The notes beneath the pieces are model-generated. The model was given only the letters and a program-made list of their open reading frames with translations. It had not been told where the DNA came from and did no database searches. Positions 54,623 through 64,000 of a stretch of DNA of 64,000 nt are shown in pieces; position 1 is the stretch's first letter, and each line of letters opens with the position of its first letter. This stretch comes from Gigaspora rosea (taxonomy: Eukaryota > Glomeromycota > Glomeromycetes > Diversisporales > Gigasporaceae), in NCBI GenBank assembly GCA_003550325.1, contig QKWP01001678.1, positions 29,787 through 93,786 on the forward strand, given 5' to 3'. The position numbers and the translations under genes were made by a program.

Positions 54623-56368
54623 TCATTCAAGGATTGGCAACTTTTTTAGTTCATTACACACACTTCTAATTTCTGGCTGTTTTTTTGGATCATAATCCCA
54701 ACACTTTGTATACAACTCTTTATATAAAACTGGAGTATTTGGAACAGATAGTTCTTTCAATATCTTCTTCAAAACGCCATAATGAGAATGATGTTCAAAT
54801 GGTGGCTTTCCACTTGAAATTTCCCAAAAAATTACCCCAAGACTATAAATATCAGATCTTTTATCATGTTTGTAAAAATCTTGCATGAGACATTGTGGTT
54901 CAACATAACTAATCATTGCTATAAGTTCCGATTTTATTAGCTCAGTTGACTCTATCGCTTTGGACAGCCCAAAATCTGCAATTTTTACACGTTTATCACA
55001 AATTAAAATATTTTTAGAATGCTATTGAATAAAACAAGCTCAATTAATAAACCATTAATAATAAAGAAATATGATACTAAATAATAAATTTCTTACAAAG
55101 TCTCTATGAATAATCTCATTTTTATGCAAATATAAAAGACCAAGAGAAATTTCTGTCGCAATTCGCTTTTTTTCTTTCCAGTCCAATTTATTAGTTTGTA
55201 AATAATTACGCAAATTCCTATTATTGGCATATTCTAAAACTAAACAATATCTATCTGAATTATCTATATTGGAATAGAATATAAATCAATAAATAATAAA
55301 AAAAAAAAAAAAGCAACTACGTACTATTTTAATACAACCTTTTGTAATACCATAAAAATGAATAATATTTGGATGATCAAGTTTTTTTAATGATTTTAAT
55401 TCTTTAACAAAATGTTTATACTCATTATTTCTATTATTTCTATTAAAATGCTTAAGAGCAACAGTTATGCCACCATTGTTCCAAAAATATTTAGAAACTT
55501 GTGAAAATCCTCCACTTTCAAAATAACATTCTTGTTCAATAAATTCATCGAATGAAAGATAATTGATATAACCATTTTGAACAGCTTTTTCAAACCAATA
55601 TTTATAATAATCTTTTATAGTTTTATCTAATACTTTATAATACTTTTCAGCATTTTTTTTTCCATTTTTATATCCTAAATGACCAGATTTTGAATAATAA
55701 TAGAAATATCTATATTTATCCAATTTAACGCCGATTCCTTTTTCATAACAATATCCAACTTTATAAGCCCCTTTGGGACAATCCATATCAGCAGATTTTT
55801 TATAGTAATTAAACGCTTGTTGGCAGTCTTTTTCAACACCAATTCCTTCTTCATAAAAATATCCAGTATTATATGCACCTTTAGCACACCCCATATCTGC
55901 TGATTCTTTATAATAAATAAACGCTTGGATGTAGTCTTTTTTAAATCCAATTCCTTTTTCATACCAATATCAAACAATATATGCTTCTTTAGTATACCCC
56001 ATATCTGCTGATTCTTTATAGTGAATAAATGCTTGATATTTATTCTTTTTGACTCCAATTCCCTTATAATAACAATAACCTATGCAAAATTTTGCTTTAT
56101 TATATCCTATATTAGCGGACATTTGATAATATTTGAAAGCTCTATTTTCGTCCTTTTCAACTCCAATCCCATTTTGATAGCACCATCCAACATTACATTT
56201 TCCACAAGCGTATCCTGCATCTGCTGATTTTTTAAATGTTTCAAAAGCTTCTCGATAATTTTTTTGATTGAGTAATTTATTCCCCTCTTTATTATAATCA
56301 TCTTCAAAATTTACTAAATATTCTAGACAGTCAATCGTAATCAAATGTTTATCATTAAAATCTTCTAT
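54623..56368 (-). pseudogene. Sel1-repeat / TKL-like kinase, copy B (nearly intact)
   Basis: Three exons on the minus strand: 56368-55321, 55263-55097 and 55021-54623, with GT..AG introns. Residues ~25-245 are Sel1-like repeats (WCYQNGIGVEKDENRAFKYY, CYYKGIGVKKNKYQAFIHYK, WYEKGIGFKKDYIQAFIYYK, YFYEEGIGVEKDCQQAFNYY, CYEKGIGVKLDKYRYFYYYS). The kinase domain shows ESGGFSQVSKYFW, VALKHF, LDHPNIIHFYG, IIHRDF, IADFGLSK, YVEPQC in place of APE and SDIYSLGVIFWEISSGKPPF. Two lesions: the start codon equivalent to that of copy A is ATA (56366-56368), with no other early in-frame ATG; and a TGA at 55970-55972 falls where the Sel1 repeat expects Gly. Both are single-base changes. Copy A has different lesions. 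A kinase docked by a Sel1 solenoid is the inferred ancestral role. Confidence 0.8.
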
Positions 56369-56720
56369 ATTTAATTAAAAAAATTTTCAACTGAAAAAAG
56401 AACAAACAGGGTTTAAATCCAATATATAGAAATCTGTAAACAGAATACGAAGTGATGTTTTATAGAATAGGTGGAAAACTCTGCAAACCCCGCTAAGCAT
56501 TACGTATATATATTAAAAAAACATTTTAATAACTACTAATCATTAGCGAAATTTATTTCTTTTATTGCCCACCTATTCTATAGAATATTCCTTATCAATT
56601 TTCTGAAAGAGCAATATCGGTCTAGCAGATTTTTAAAAAAGTATAGTGTAATCTTGCAAATGTCTAACGAATATACTTTTTAAATTATTATATCAACGTA
56701 TGATAAAAAGAAATGCGTTT
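56369..56720 (-). promoter_or_regulatory. Upstream region of Sel1-kinase B
   Basis: Inverted copy of 30416-30695, including the TTCTATAGAATAGGTGG / CCACCTATTCTATAAAAC pair (56458-56590). A ~75-bp segment (about 56606-56680, AAGTATATTCGTTAGACATT) is present only here. Confidence 0.5.
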
Positions 56721-57081
56721 TAGTGTTGGCATACAATTTACAATTAACATTGTTCATCAATAATTTTTTCTCCGTTTCTCACTATATTGTTCCATCCATT
56801 ACATCGTTACTGTAATTTACCGTGGAAGATACCCCTTTGATCGGTACTCTATACCGTGTAAAATTCAAGTTTATCGCAATTTCATTGGCTGTTGCTATTT
56901 TTAGCTTAATAAGTACCCGGGTACTTTGCACGAGAGGCTAAAGCCAGGTTGTTTTTGATTAGGGTTAATTAGAGGTTAGGGTCAGAATATGTCTTATAGG
57001 CAAAATTGTCTTCCGACATTTTTTATTAATGCTCTTAGACAGGTTTAAACACTCAGGTTGAATGAATGCAAATCAGGCTCG
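56721..57081. other. Spacer, CpG-normal
   Basis: No gene or repeat recognised apart from a short GGGTTAATTAGAGGTTAGGG stretch. Confidence 0.4.
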
Positions 57082-57177
57082 ATATTTGGCGCAAATAGGA
57101 CACCTTTTAAGATACAAATTGGGTTCATATATGAACCCAATTTGTATCTTAAAAGGTGTCCTATTTGCGCCAAATAT
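57082..57177. repeat. Perfect 96-bp palindrome
   Basis: Two 48-base arms (57082-57129 and 57130-57177) are exact reverse complements with no spacer; centre GGGTTCATATATGAACCC. Imperfect pairing extends outward (GCAAATCAGGCT / CAGCCTGATTTGC). It could extrude as a cruciform or be a very young foldback element. Confidence 0.9.
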
Positions 57178-57365
57178 CTGTTTTAAAATCAGCCTGATTT
57201 GCTATATTTTTGCTGATCCGTGAAGATAAAATTTTACGATTTTATTGATTTTATTGGCTGTCTGTCACGTGAACACACCTGGGCCCTCATATTTTTCTGC
57301 TTAATTCATGCAATATTAACTGTTAATGTGTTACAGTAATATCACGTTTACGTACGTATGTATGT

Positions 57366-57556
57366 CAGGGACCCGGAAAAATATCGATTTGATTTGACAA
57401 AATATATGATCAAAAATATTGATTTATATCGATTTTGAAATATCGTTTGGCTAAATTTATATTACCCGTCCAGAATTATGCTCTACAATATTTTTAATTC
57501 TGGCCAAAATATTAATGTTACACTGCAGCAAATTTTTAAAAATATTGGGGTCCCTG
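57366..57556. mobile_element. MITE with CAGGGACCC termini, about 190 bp
   Basis: CAGGGACCCGGAAAAATAT and AAATATTGGGGTCCCTG are inverted. Both sides border ACGTACGTATGTAT, consistent with insertion into a CGTA repeat. The CAGGG terminus is hAT-like. Confidence 0.65.
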
Positions 57557-59507
57557 ACGTACGTATGTATTACGTAATCATTACGCTTTGAAGCGAGTAC
57601 ATGACGTAAGTGTTGAGATTTCCACGTTAACTTCCTGAAAATCAAAATGATATACAGTAAGTGTATGTTTTGCCCTTGGCTATAAAAGGAAGATGCCTTT
57701 AAATTCTTCTCTAAAATAAAGAATACATAATTCACATTCTTTTGTAATAAATCCTAAATATCCTAGTTCCATAATTATTGTCAAATCCTTGTGACCTTCT
57801 AACGTTAGCCATCGGAGTTAAAGCTCACCCTTATGAAGGTTACACTAGAAATAGTTGCACAATCTAATATTGAATTAAACATATTTTGGGGAAGTAACAC
57901 CATTACCATCTTGATTCGATAGAAGTTTTAAATCACTAGTTATAAATGTTTTCGACAACAATGAGTTATTGTAAGAAACAAAACATTCGATCTCTCTCCT
58001 TACTTTACATTTTTTGTGAATTTTCCGATTTATTACCGTAGTTTGGGATTTTGCTAACAAGTATACATATATAACATCCTCCTTAAAAATTGTCTAAATC
58101 TAGAATTTATCTTCGATAAAGAACGAACTGAAAGGAACATCCAACAAGTCATGCGCCTGCCCATGTGCTGGGGGGTTTTTTTTAAAAAAAAAAAAAAGCT
58201 GCTGAAAAGCCTACCAGATTTTATGATGTAAATTTTTTTTAATAAACATTGTCGTCTTTATTTTATTGTGAGATTACGATTTTCGTGTACATAAAATTTT
58301 TGAGATCTGTTAAATATGACTATTCGAACTGTCAGGTTCTTTTGAAAATATTCATGAAGCTGCGAAATATAGTTATATAGTTATTCAATCTTATTGGCAG
58401 GTTGTTTTTTTTTTATTTAAGTTATTGTAATTGATAAATAAATATAGTAGTAAAATCATTTTACAGTTGTTTCAATAATCATAGTTGTTTTGATATCCTT
58501 ACTAAACGGATCTGAATAGCTATCTGTTTAGTTAATTAATTGCTATAATTATAAAATAATTGGAATGTATTTTCATTTAACTGCTAGCTGAGGTTTTGAA
58601 AATTCAGATAAGTAGCACGAGTTAAAAAAGCTTTTTGTTAAAGAGCTTAGTCTCTTTGCTATTCTATTTGATTTCTCTTTTTTTTTTCTCTTGAAAAAAT
58701 GGTAAGATTGAAAAAAAAATAAAAAAAGCAGAATTTTTTTGTTTTTTTTTTATAATTGCACGAATAAAAGAAAGGTTAAATATTTTATTAACTACAGTAT
58801 ATATATATATATTTATATTTGTTTCATAGTTATTAATTACTTGTTTAACATTTTGATCTTTGTGCAGAACCAAGAGGAGAAAGTATATTGATTCACAAGA
58901 AAGAATACATAGTACTGTTGTACATACTTTTTATTAATAAAAATTTTAAATTATTATAACTTTTTTAACAAGTTAAATCAGAAAACCCTCTGACAAATTA
59001 ATAGTTTTTAACTAAACTACATTTCTGTCAGAGAATTTTTTTATTATTTTTTGATTATTGAGTTAAAGTTTATAATGATTTAAAAAATTTGTTAATATAA
59101 AAAAAAAAAAGAAAAAATATATGTTTAATCAACCAATCAGAATCAATTATACAAAATTAGCATAATCAATTATATACGCATCAAAAATTGGTACCTTATA
59201 TGTATAGAGCGGATACTTTATGCTGTCTCACACTTTATAAAGTATATAATGTATTGGAGGGTTGTAAGATCAAGGTGGTTATTTCAGGATTCTCTTTAAT
59301 AGCATCAAGAAAGAATATTTGAGTTTTTCAGATATTATATTAAACAATAGAGAATTCAATAATTTTGATGTTGTATGTTTATAAAGTGGTTTGTTAATCA
59401 ATGCTAGAAATAGTTATAGCCCTATTAGAAGTGAATTTTTAACCAATAATATTGAGAAAATTTATAAAAATATTATACAAATTTTTAGTGATTAATATTA
59501 GTACTGA
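57557..59507. other. Spacer, becoming CpG-poor after about 58.6 kb
   Basis: There is no supported gene. Minus frames 57457-57735 and 57875-58060 are short and without motif, the first overlapping the MITE. A G6T8A14 run lies at 58170-58198. Confidence 0.4.
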
Positions 59508-59985
59508 TTAGACCTCGGGGTTGATAGTATAGCAGTTATGCTCCAAAGTTGCAAATTGAAAAATTGCCAGTTCAAATCTTTCTAAAGGTGAAAATAACAA
59601 AAAAAGCCAACTGGTTAGAGAACTGAAATATTGCAGAAAGTAAAGGACCTGGAACATCAGCTCAAACAATAATAGATTTAATTGGATAGCTGTTATTTGA
59701 GAATTTGGGGCTTTGTGAAACAGGCTGTGTAAGAACCCCAATTTGGAATAACTGAAATTATGAAACATAATATAAGACCTTAAGTCTGGATTTATATAAT
59801 ACTGTATGAACTCATAGTGCAAGTAGGTTTGGATAGAGCCTGTGAAGATTTTTGACCACTCTAATGAGACAGTACAACAGATCACTCTTAGGCAGTCATA
59901 GAACAAGCTAAGAGATTGTTGAGCTTGACTTGGTAGTTTATATGAGGATAATTTGGCTAGTTTCAAATATAAACAAACTACCAAA
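59508..59985 (+). mobile_element. Second tRNA-headed SINE type, about 480 bp, old
   Basis: The head contains an A box TAGTATAGCAG (fits TRGYNNARNNG) at about 59526-59536 and a B box AGTTCAAATCTTT at about 59571-59583, about 40 bp apart as in a tRNA (Glu/Asp-like start GACCTCGGGGTTGATAG). The body differs from the other SINE family. Flanks ATTAATATTAGTAC (about 59493) and ATTAGTATTAGTAA (about 59986) may be a diverged target duplication. CpG is largely lost. A minus frame across it (59508-59984) is not a gene. Confidence 0.55.
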
Positions 59986-59999
59986 TTAGTATTAGTAAA

Positions 60000-60675
60000 A
60001 CTATTAAAGTTAAAAAAAATATATTAGTACTAATTGTAAGTTTCTTAAATTTAAACCTTTTAGATTTATTATTTATTTTTATATTAATAATTATATATAT
60101 TGGTTCTGTCTTGTACTTTAAGCAAATAAAATTTATATTTTATATTTGATTATTTTTTTTTTAATTAAAATTTCAAGTATCTGTACTGTAGATTCATTAT
60201 AAAATCTAAAATACTATTTGTTTTTCTAATAGAACAATAAAGATATCTGCTATCAATACAGTTAGTGATGCTTTGGCTGGGAAAAACCATGTTTTATTTA
60301 TAATTATAGAAGTATAGATCGGTTTTCAAATTTGATAATAGCTAATAGAGTAGGTATTGATTGTACATAAATAGAAAAGCACTCCAAATATCTAATACAG
60401 AGATTATATAATATATTTTAGCAAAGCCCTCAAAATTTGAGAAGCAAAAAACAGTTTTTGGCAATGATTTTGGCATTCAATAGTCAAATTTAAATGACCT
60501 TTTTTTTAAAATAAAGCTCTTAGTAAGATGCATCTAACAAAAAAAGTTTATTTAATTCAGATAACTAGATCAAAAGTTATTTAAACCTCTAGGTGGCACA
60601 TCTTCTATGATTCTCTTTTGGTGAGAGTTCAAAAGGAAAAATCTAGGTTGCACTGTAGAGGTTCAAGAGCTGACA
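60000..60675. repeat. Repeat debris with a MITE-like segment
   Basis: 60410-60620 is an inverted, diverged relative of the MITE at 19671-19957 (TCTTAGTAAGATGCATCTAA, GAGAAGCAAAAAACAGTTTT). No gene. Confidence 0.5.
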
Positions 60676-61305
60676 GATTTGACCAGGAACTCATACCACA
60701 GACATATACATAGGCAAACAGTTATTGCTTTCGCAGATGATACCTCTTGGATTGCTAAAAATAAAGAAGAAATGATCCAAATTATACATATTGCAAAAGA
60801 ATTTTATCAAATTAATAATATTGAGATTAATGGAAGTAAATCCAAGCTGCTGGTATGGAATTCTAATTTAAGTAAGGAGAAGAAGTGCATCCAAATTAAT
60901 AAGGATGTGGTTAGATCTGAAGATAATCAATCCCTTATAAGAATTTTAGAGATATGGTTAGAAAATAATCTAAAAAAAAACTAGTTATGAATAAAGCAAA
61001 AGGAATAGTACATCAAGCTACATTGGCTCTTCAGAAAAAGTATATCACACCCAACCAATATGCTTATATTAATAATATGTTTCTTTTACCGAAGTTGACA
61101 TACATGCTTCAGGTTTCCAGATTATCACCAAAAAATCTAAAGAAAATACAACAACCTTTTTGAAGCTCATTAAATACAAAATTGGAGTTAAAAGGTCCAT
61201 AGACAACTTTGTTATTACATATAAGGACCTTGGTAGTTGTTGATGCCTTGACTATGAGCTGGCAGCTAGACAAATTGGAGTATTATATAAGCAACTGAAC
61301 CAGGA
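60676..61305 (+). pseudogene. LINE reverse-transcriptase fragment
   Basis: Plus-strand translation gives QTVIAFADDTSWIAKNKEEM, where FADD is the catalytic box of non-LTR reverse transcriptases (usually YADD/FADD). Then come INNIEINGSKSKLLVWNS and, after a stop at about 60982, KAKGIVHQATLALQKKYITP, LPKLTYMLQVSRLSPKNLK and LKLIKYKIGVKRSIDN, typical of the thumb region. Fingers and endonuclease are missing; stops near 60982, 61161 and 61243 and at least one frameshift. It is a dead 5'-truncated copy and lies in a CpG-poor setting. LINEs of this sort could supply the machinery that moved the SINEs. Confidence 0.75.
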
Positions 61306-63014
61306 GTAAGCCTTTACATGGGCCAGGGCTACCCACAGGTACTCTAAGGGTAGTACCATTAGGGCCGGTCTTGGGCATCAAATTACAAGCTCTAGGGTAG
61401 AATAGGGCTAAGAATCGCAGGCCCTTTATACAGGTAGAAACGTCCCAAATAAGAAAATGATGATCCTGATCACGCATATTAGTTTAGCCAATTAAAATTG
61501 TAAATTTTTATCATGTGAAAAGATCACATGTTGATTAGCCAATCAAATCATAAATTTTTTATAAAATGAAAAAAAAACGAAATTTAATAAAATTTATTAA
61601 AATTTATAGCTAAAGCTCAAAAAAATGCCGTTAAATGTTACTGTTAGATAAGCAAGCATGTATTTATTAATTTAAATCAGGATTATTGGCCTTTTCATAG
61701 TATTTATTTTTCATATATTTACAAAATCTTAATATTTAATTTTACGTCTAATTTACGTCTAATTCTACGTCTAATCCTATATCTAATCCTACATCTATTC
61801 AAATTTCTAATAGTTTATACTATACTATCTTACACAACTATCATTCTAATTAGAAACCTCTGCGATTTTAATACATCTTATCCATAAACTTCTTATCGTA
61901 TTATAAAAGCACCTACAATAATATTATTAATAAATTGCATAGTTAACTAACATTATTCATATACTTCCAATTTTTAAAAGATATCTATGCAAAACGTAAA
62001 ATAAAAAAAATATACAAACTAATTTTTCCCCTACATTAACGTTATTAAAATTTTTTTTACGTTTTTTTTGTTCAACACAAACGATTTTGTCAACATAATA
62101 ATCGTAATTTACTTATAACTTCGGTAAGTAAAGTATAATATGAAGGTCAAAGGATTATGAGAGATTAAGCTGTTATTCTTATAGTACGGTACAAAAACTT
62201 CAAGTTATTTAGTACACTTGGCTGGTTCATAGATGAGATAATCAACCCGAGCTTCCGAAAAAAGTACTGTAAAACGTATAAAAAAAATTCTGAATCAAAT
62301 GTGTAATAATCTACAAACTCGGGGCACTCGGGACCTTCTTACCTCGAGGCCCTTTATTATATGGGTAGGGCTTGGGTACTAGTACTACCCGGCCCATATA
62401 CCCGTAGAGTAGCCCGTTATACATACACATGACTATCCACCAATTAAAACTTATATTGATTGATAATCTTTTTTTATAATAATCCTATATACACAATATG
62501 AATAGGTTGGCTCTTTAATTATTCTTTAATTTTATTTCTATGTATATATTTAATTTGGTTATTAAATATTGTTGATTGATTTTGAAATTGTAATAAATGC
62601 GAAAAAATAATGTAAAAGGTTTTTGTTATAACTTCAAAATTCGTAAAAACCATCATCGAATAAAGTGGAAACATCGAATAAAATAAAAACAGTGAATAAA
62701 GTAGAAACATCAAATAAAGTAGAAACGTTAAATAAAATAGTGTAAAAAACAGTTTTTTTTTATATTTTATACTATAGCTTATGTATTTATGGTATATGGC
62801 AGATTATGCATCAAACAGGCTTAATAATTTTTTTATCTTTTTTTTTATTAAATTCATGAGTACCCATGGGTACCTGCGGGCTTTAAGGGCCAGGTAGGGT
62901 ATCAATTTTGGGGCCCTAGAGTAAGAGTAAGGGCTTGGAGATTAAGCTTGTTAATAAATGGGTAGGGCTAGGATATTACTACTACCTGGCCCTATCTGGT
63001 CCATGCAGAGGCCT
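61306..63014. mobile_element. Possible composite element with GGGCC-rich ends
   Basis: The left end TAAGCCTTTACATGGGCCAG and right end CTGGTCCATGCAGAGGCCTA are imperfect inverted repeats. Subterminal GGGTAGGGCTTGGGTACTAG and CCTGGCCCTA-type repeats occur at 61315-61400, 62340-62420 and 62860-63000. The middle (about 62100-62340) resembles the interior of the MITE at 8601-9195. No target duplication was found and no coding region is visible. Confidence 0.4.
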
Positions 63015-63318
63015 AAGGGGAGCGCCAGAAATCACCTGATTAGGGTTTCACTAAGTAGCTGACCCCCTACCCCCCACCTGATAATTTTTCTAAGCATTTG
63101 ATTGGTTAAAATTTAATAATATATATATATATATTAAAAATCGGATAACTTTTGATCCACTGGTCTGTTTTGGATGTTTCAACTACCAAAATGTTCGTCT
63201 TAGTGAGACGATTCTAACAAGTCCAAAATCATCAAAATCCAATCACAGGATCCCAAGATCGTTCAACTTTTGTGTAATTTTAATAGTAATTTTTAAAATT
63301 ACTAAGTAAATTATTTTT
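63015..63318. repeat. MITE fragment plus dispersed repeat
   Basis: GGGGAGCGCCAGAAATCACC..CCCCCTACCCCCC..CCTGATAATTTTT is half of a G-run MITE. After a TA run, 63140-63270 is the inverted form of the repeat at 1200-1345 and 2445-2575. Confidence 0.5.
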
Positions 63319-63400
63319 TATATTGAGTCTGGTCTGGGTCTGGTCCGAAGTCTGCAGACTGGTCTGAGTCTGAATATATTTATATGTATTTTTTGGTGCT
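63319..63400. repeat. GTCTGGTC outer arm
   Basis: GAGTCTGGTCTGGGTCTGGTC and GAAGTCTGCAGACTGGTCTG match the outer arm of the composite at 18351-19059. It leads directly into the hairpin array, as there. Confidence 0.6.
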
Positions 63401-64000
63401 GAACAAGTTTACTTAGTGCATTTTGTTAGAATAAATTAGTAAAATTTTATGAATCATAAGATTTTATAGAATTTTATTAATAAAATTCTATAAAATCTTA
63501 TAATTCACAAATTTTTATTAATTAATTCTAACAAAATGCACTAAGTAAACTTGTTCAGCACCTAAAAATACATTAAATCGGCAGGGTTGTTTTTATTTTA
63601 CTTGAAATTTGGAGAAAAGATGCATAATTTTGGATTTTTGATCAAAAAAGTCAAATTTAAGCATCTTTTCTCCAAATTTCAAGTAAAATAAAAACAACCC
63701 TGCCGATTTAATGTATTTTTAGGTGCTGAACAAGTTTACTTAGTGCATTTTGTTAGAATTAATTAGTAAAATTTTGTGAATCATAAGATTTTATAGAATT
63801 TTATTAATAAAATTCTATAAAATCTTATAATTCACAAATTTTTATTAATTAATTCTAACAAAATGCACTAAGTAAACTTGTTCAGCACCTAAAAATACAT
63901 TAAATCGGCAGGGTTGTTTTTATTTTACTTGAAATTTGGAGAAAAGATGCATAATTTTGGATTTTTGATCAAAAAAGTCAAATTTAAGCATCTTTTCTCC
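63401..64000. repeat. Tandem array of two alternating hairpins, period about 327 bp
   Basis: Hairpin 1 (63401-63555) has arms AACAAGTTTACTTAGTGCAT and ATGCACTAAGTAAACTTGTT. Hairpin 2 (63556-63727) has arms CAGCACCTAAAAATACATTA and TAATGTATTTTTAGGTGCTG, with CGGCAGGGTTGTTTTTATTT inside. The pair begins again at 63728 and is cut by the window end. Units are almost identical, so the array is young or homogenised. A decayed single version sits at 18540-18955. Confidence 0.85.

Noticed and set aside
59508..59984. Minus-strand 158-codon frame as a membrane protein
   Set aside because: It is the antisense of a tRNA-headed SINE with good A and B boxes; Leu/Phe-rich A/T bias gives false membrane appearance.

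Overview
The window looks like nuclear DNA of an arbuscular mycorrhizal fungus (Glomeromycotina, most like Rhizophagus). This is inferred from very high A+T content, short introns with GTAAG-type donors, and characteristic gene families: a SPRY-TPR protein, a TKL-like kinase with the tail typical of this group, Sel1-repeat kinases, and a zinc-binding/RING-ended protein. Genes are sparse. Most of the 64 kb is transposon-derived, mainly non-autonomous DNA elements (foldbacks/MITEs), tRNA-headed SINEs, one LINE remnant and a satellite.

Layout. 0-4 kb: foldback elements, a SINE 5' fragment and a hAT-like MITE. 4.2-5.6 kb: an apparently intact six-exon SPRY-TPR gene (+). 5.6-9.65 kb: a satellite of ~115-bp units, split by MITEs. 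9.9-11.4 kb: a kinase gene (+) with no usable start and a stop before its conserved C-terminal tail. 11.4-20.4 kb: CpG-poor repeat debris holding one young SINE (17.1-18.3 kb). 21.4-24.0 kb: a decayed zinc-binding/RING-type gene (-). 24.7-26.6 kb: a ~1.1-kb hAT/Mutator-like element joined by an N to a SINE. 28.2-29.5 kb: decayed or partial unrecognised genes (-). 30.4-32.4 kb: Sel1-kinase copy A (+). 32.5-40.2 kb: MITEs and an old, broken SINE. 41.0-41.2 kb: one good first exon (-). 43.7-45.6 kb: a hAT-like element with another nested in it. 45.8-53.8 kb: CpG-poor debris with one young SINE. 54.6-56.4 kb: Sel1-kinase copy B (-), an inverted paralogue of A with the same promoter. 57-58 kb: a perfect palindrome and a MITE. 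59.5-61.3 kb: a second SINE type and a LINE reverse-transcriptase fragment. 61.3-64 kb: a composite element and a tandem array of two alternating hairpins that runs off the window.

Functionally, the genes suggest a locus of rapidly turning-over signalling/scaffold proteins (SPRY-TPR, TKL kinase, Sel1-kinase). Of these only the SPRY-TPR gene looks intact. The two Sel1-kinase copies carry different lesions, so neither reads through as assembled. Single-N joins flanked by identical sequence show that several SINE copies sit at unresolved assembly joins, so homopolymer frameshifts may be sequence error. Functional statements are inference from motifs and remembered family features; no searches were run.
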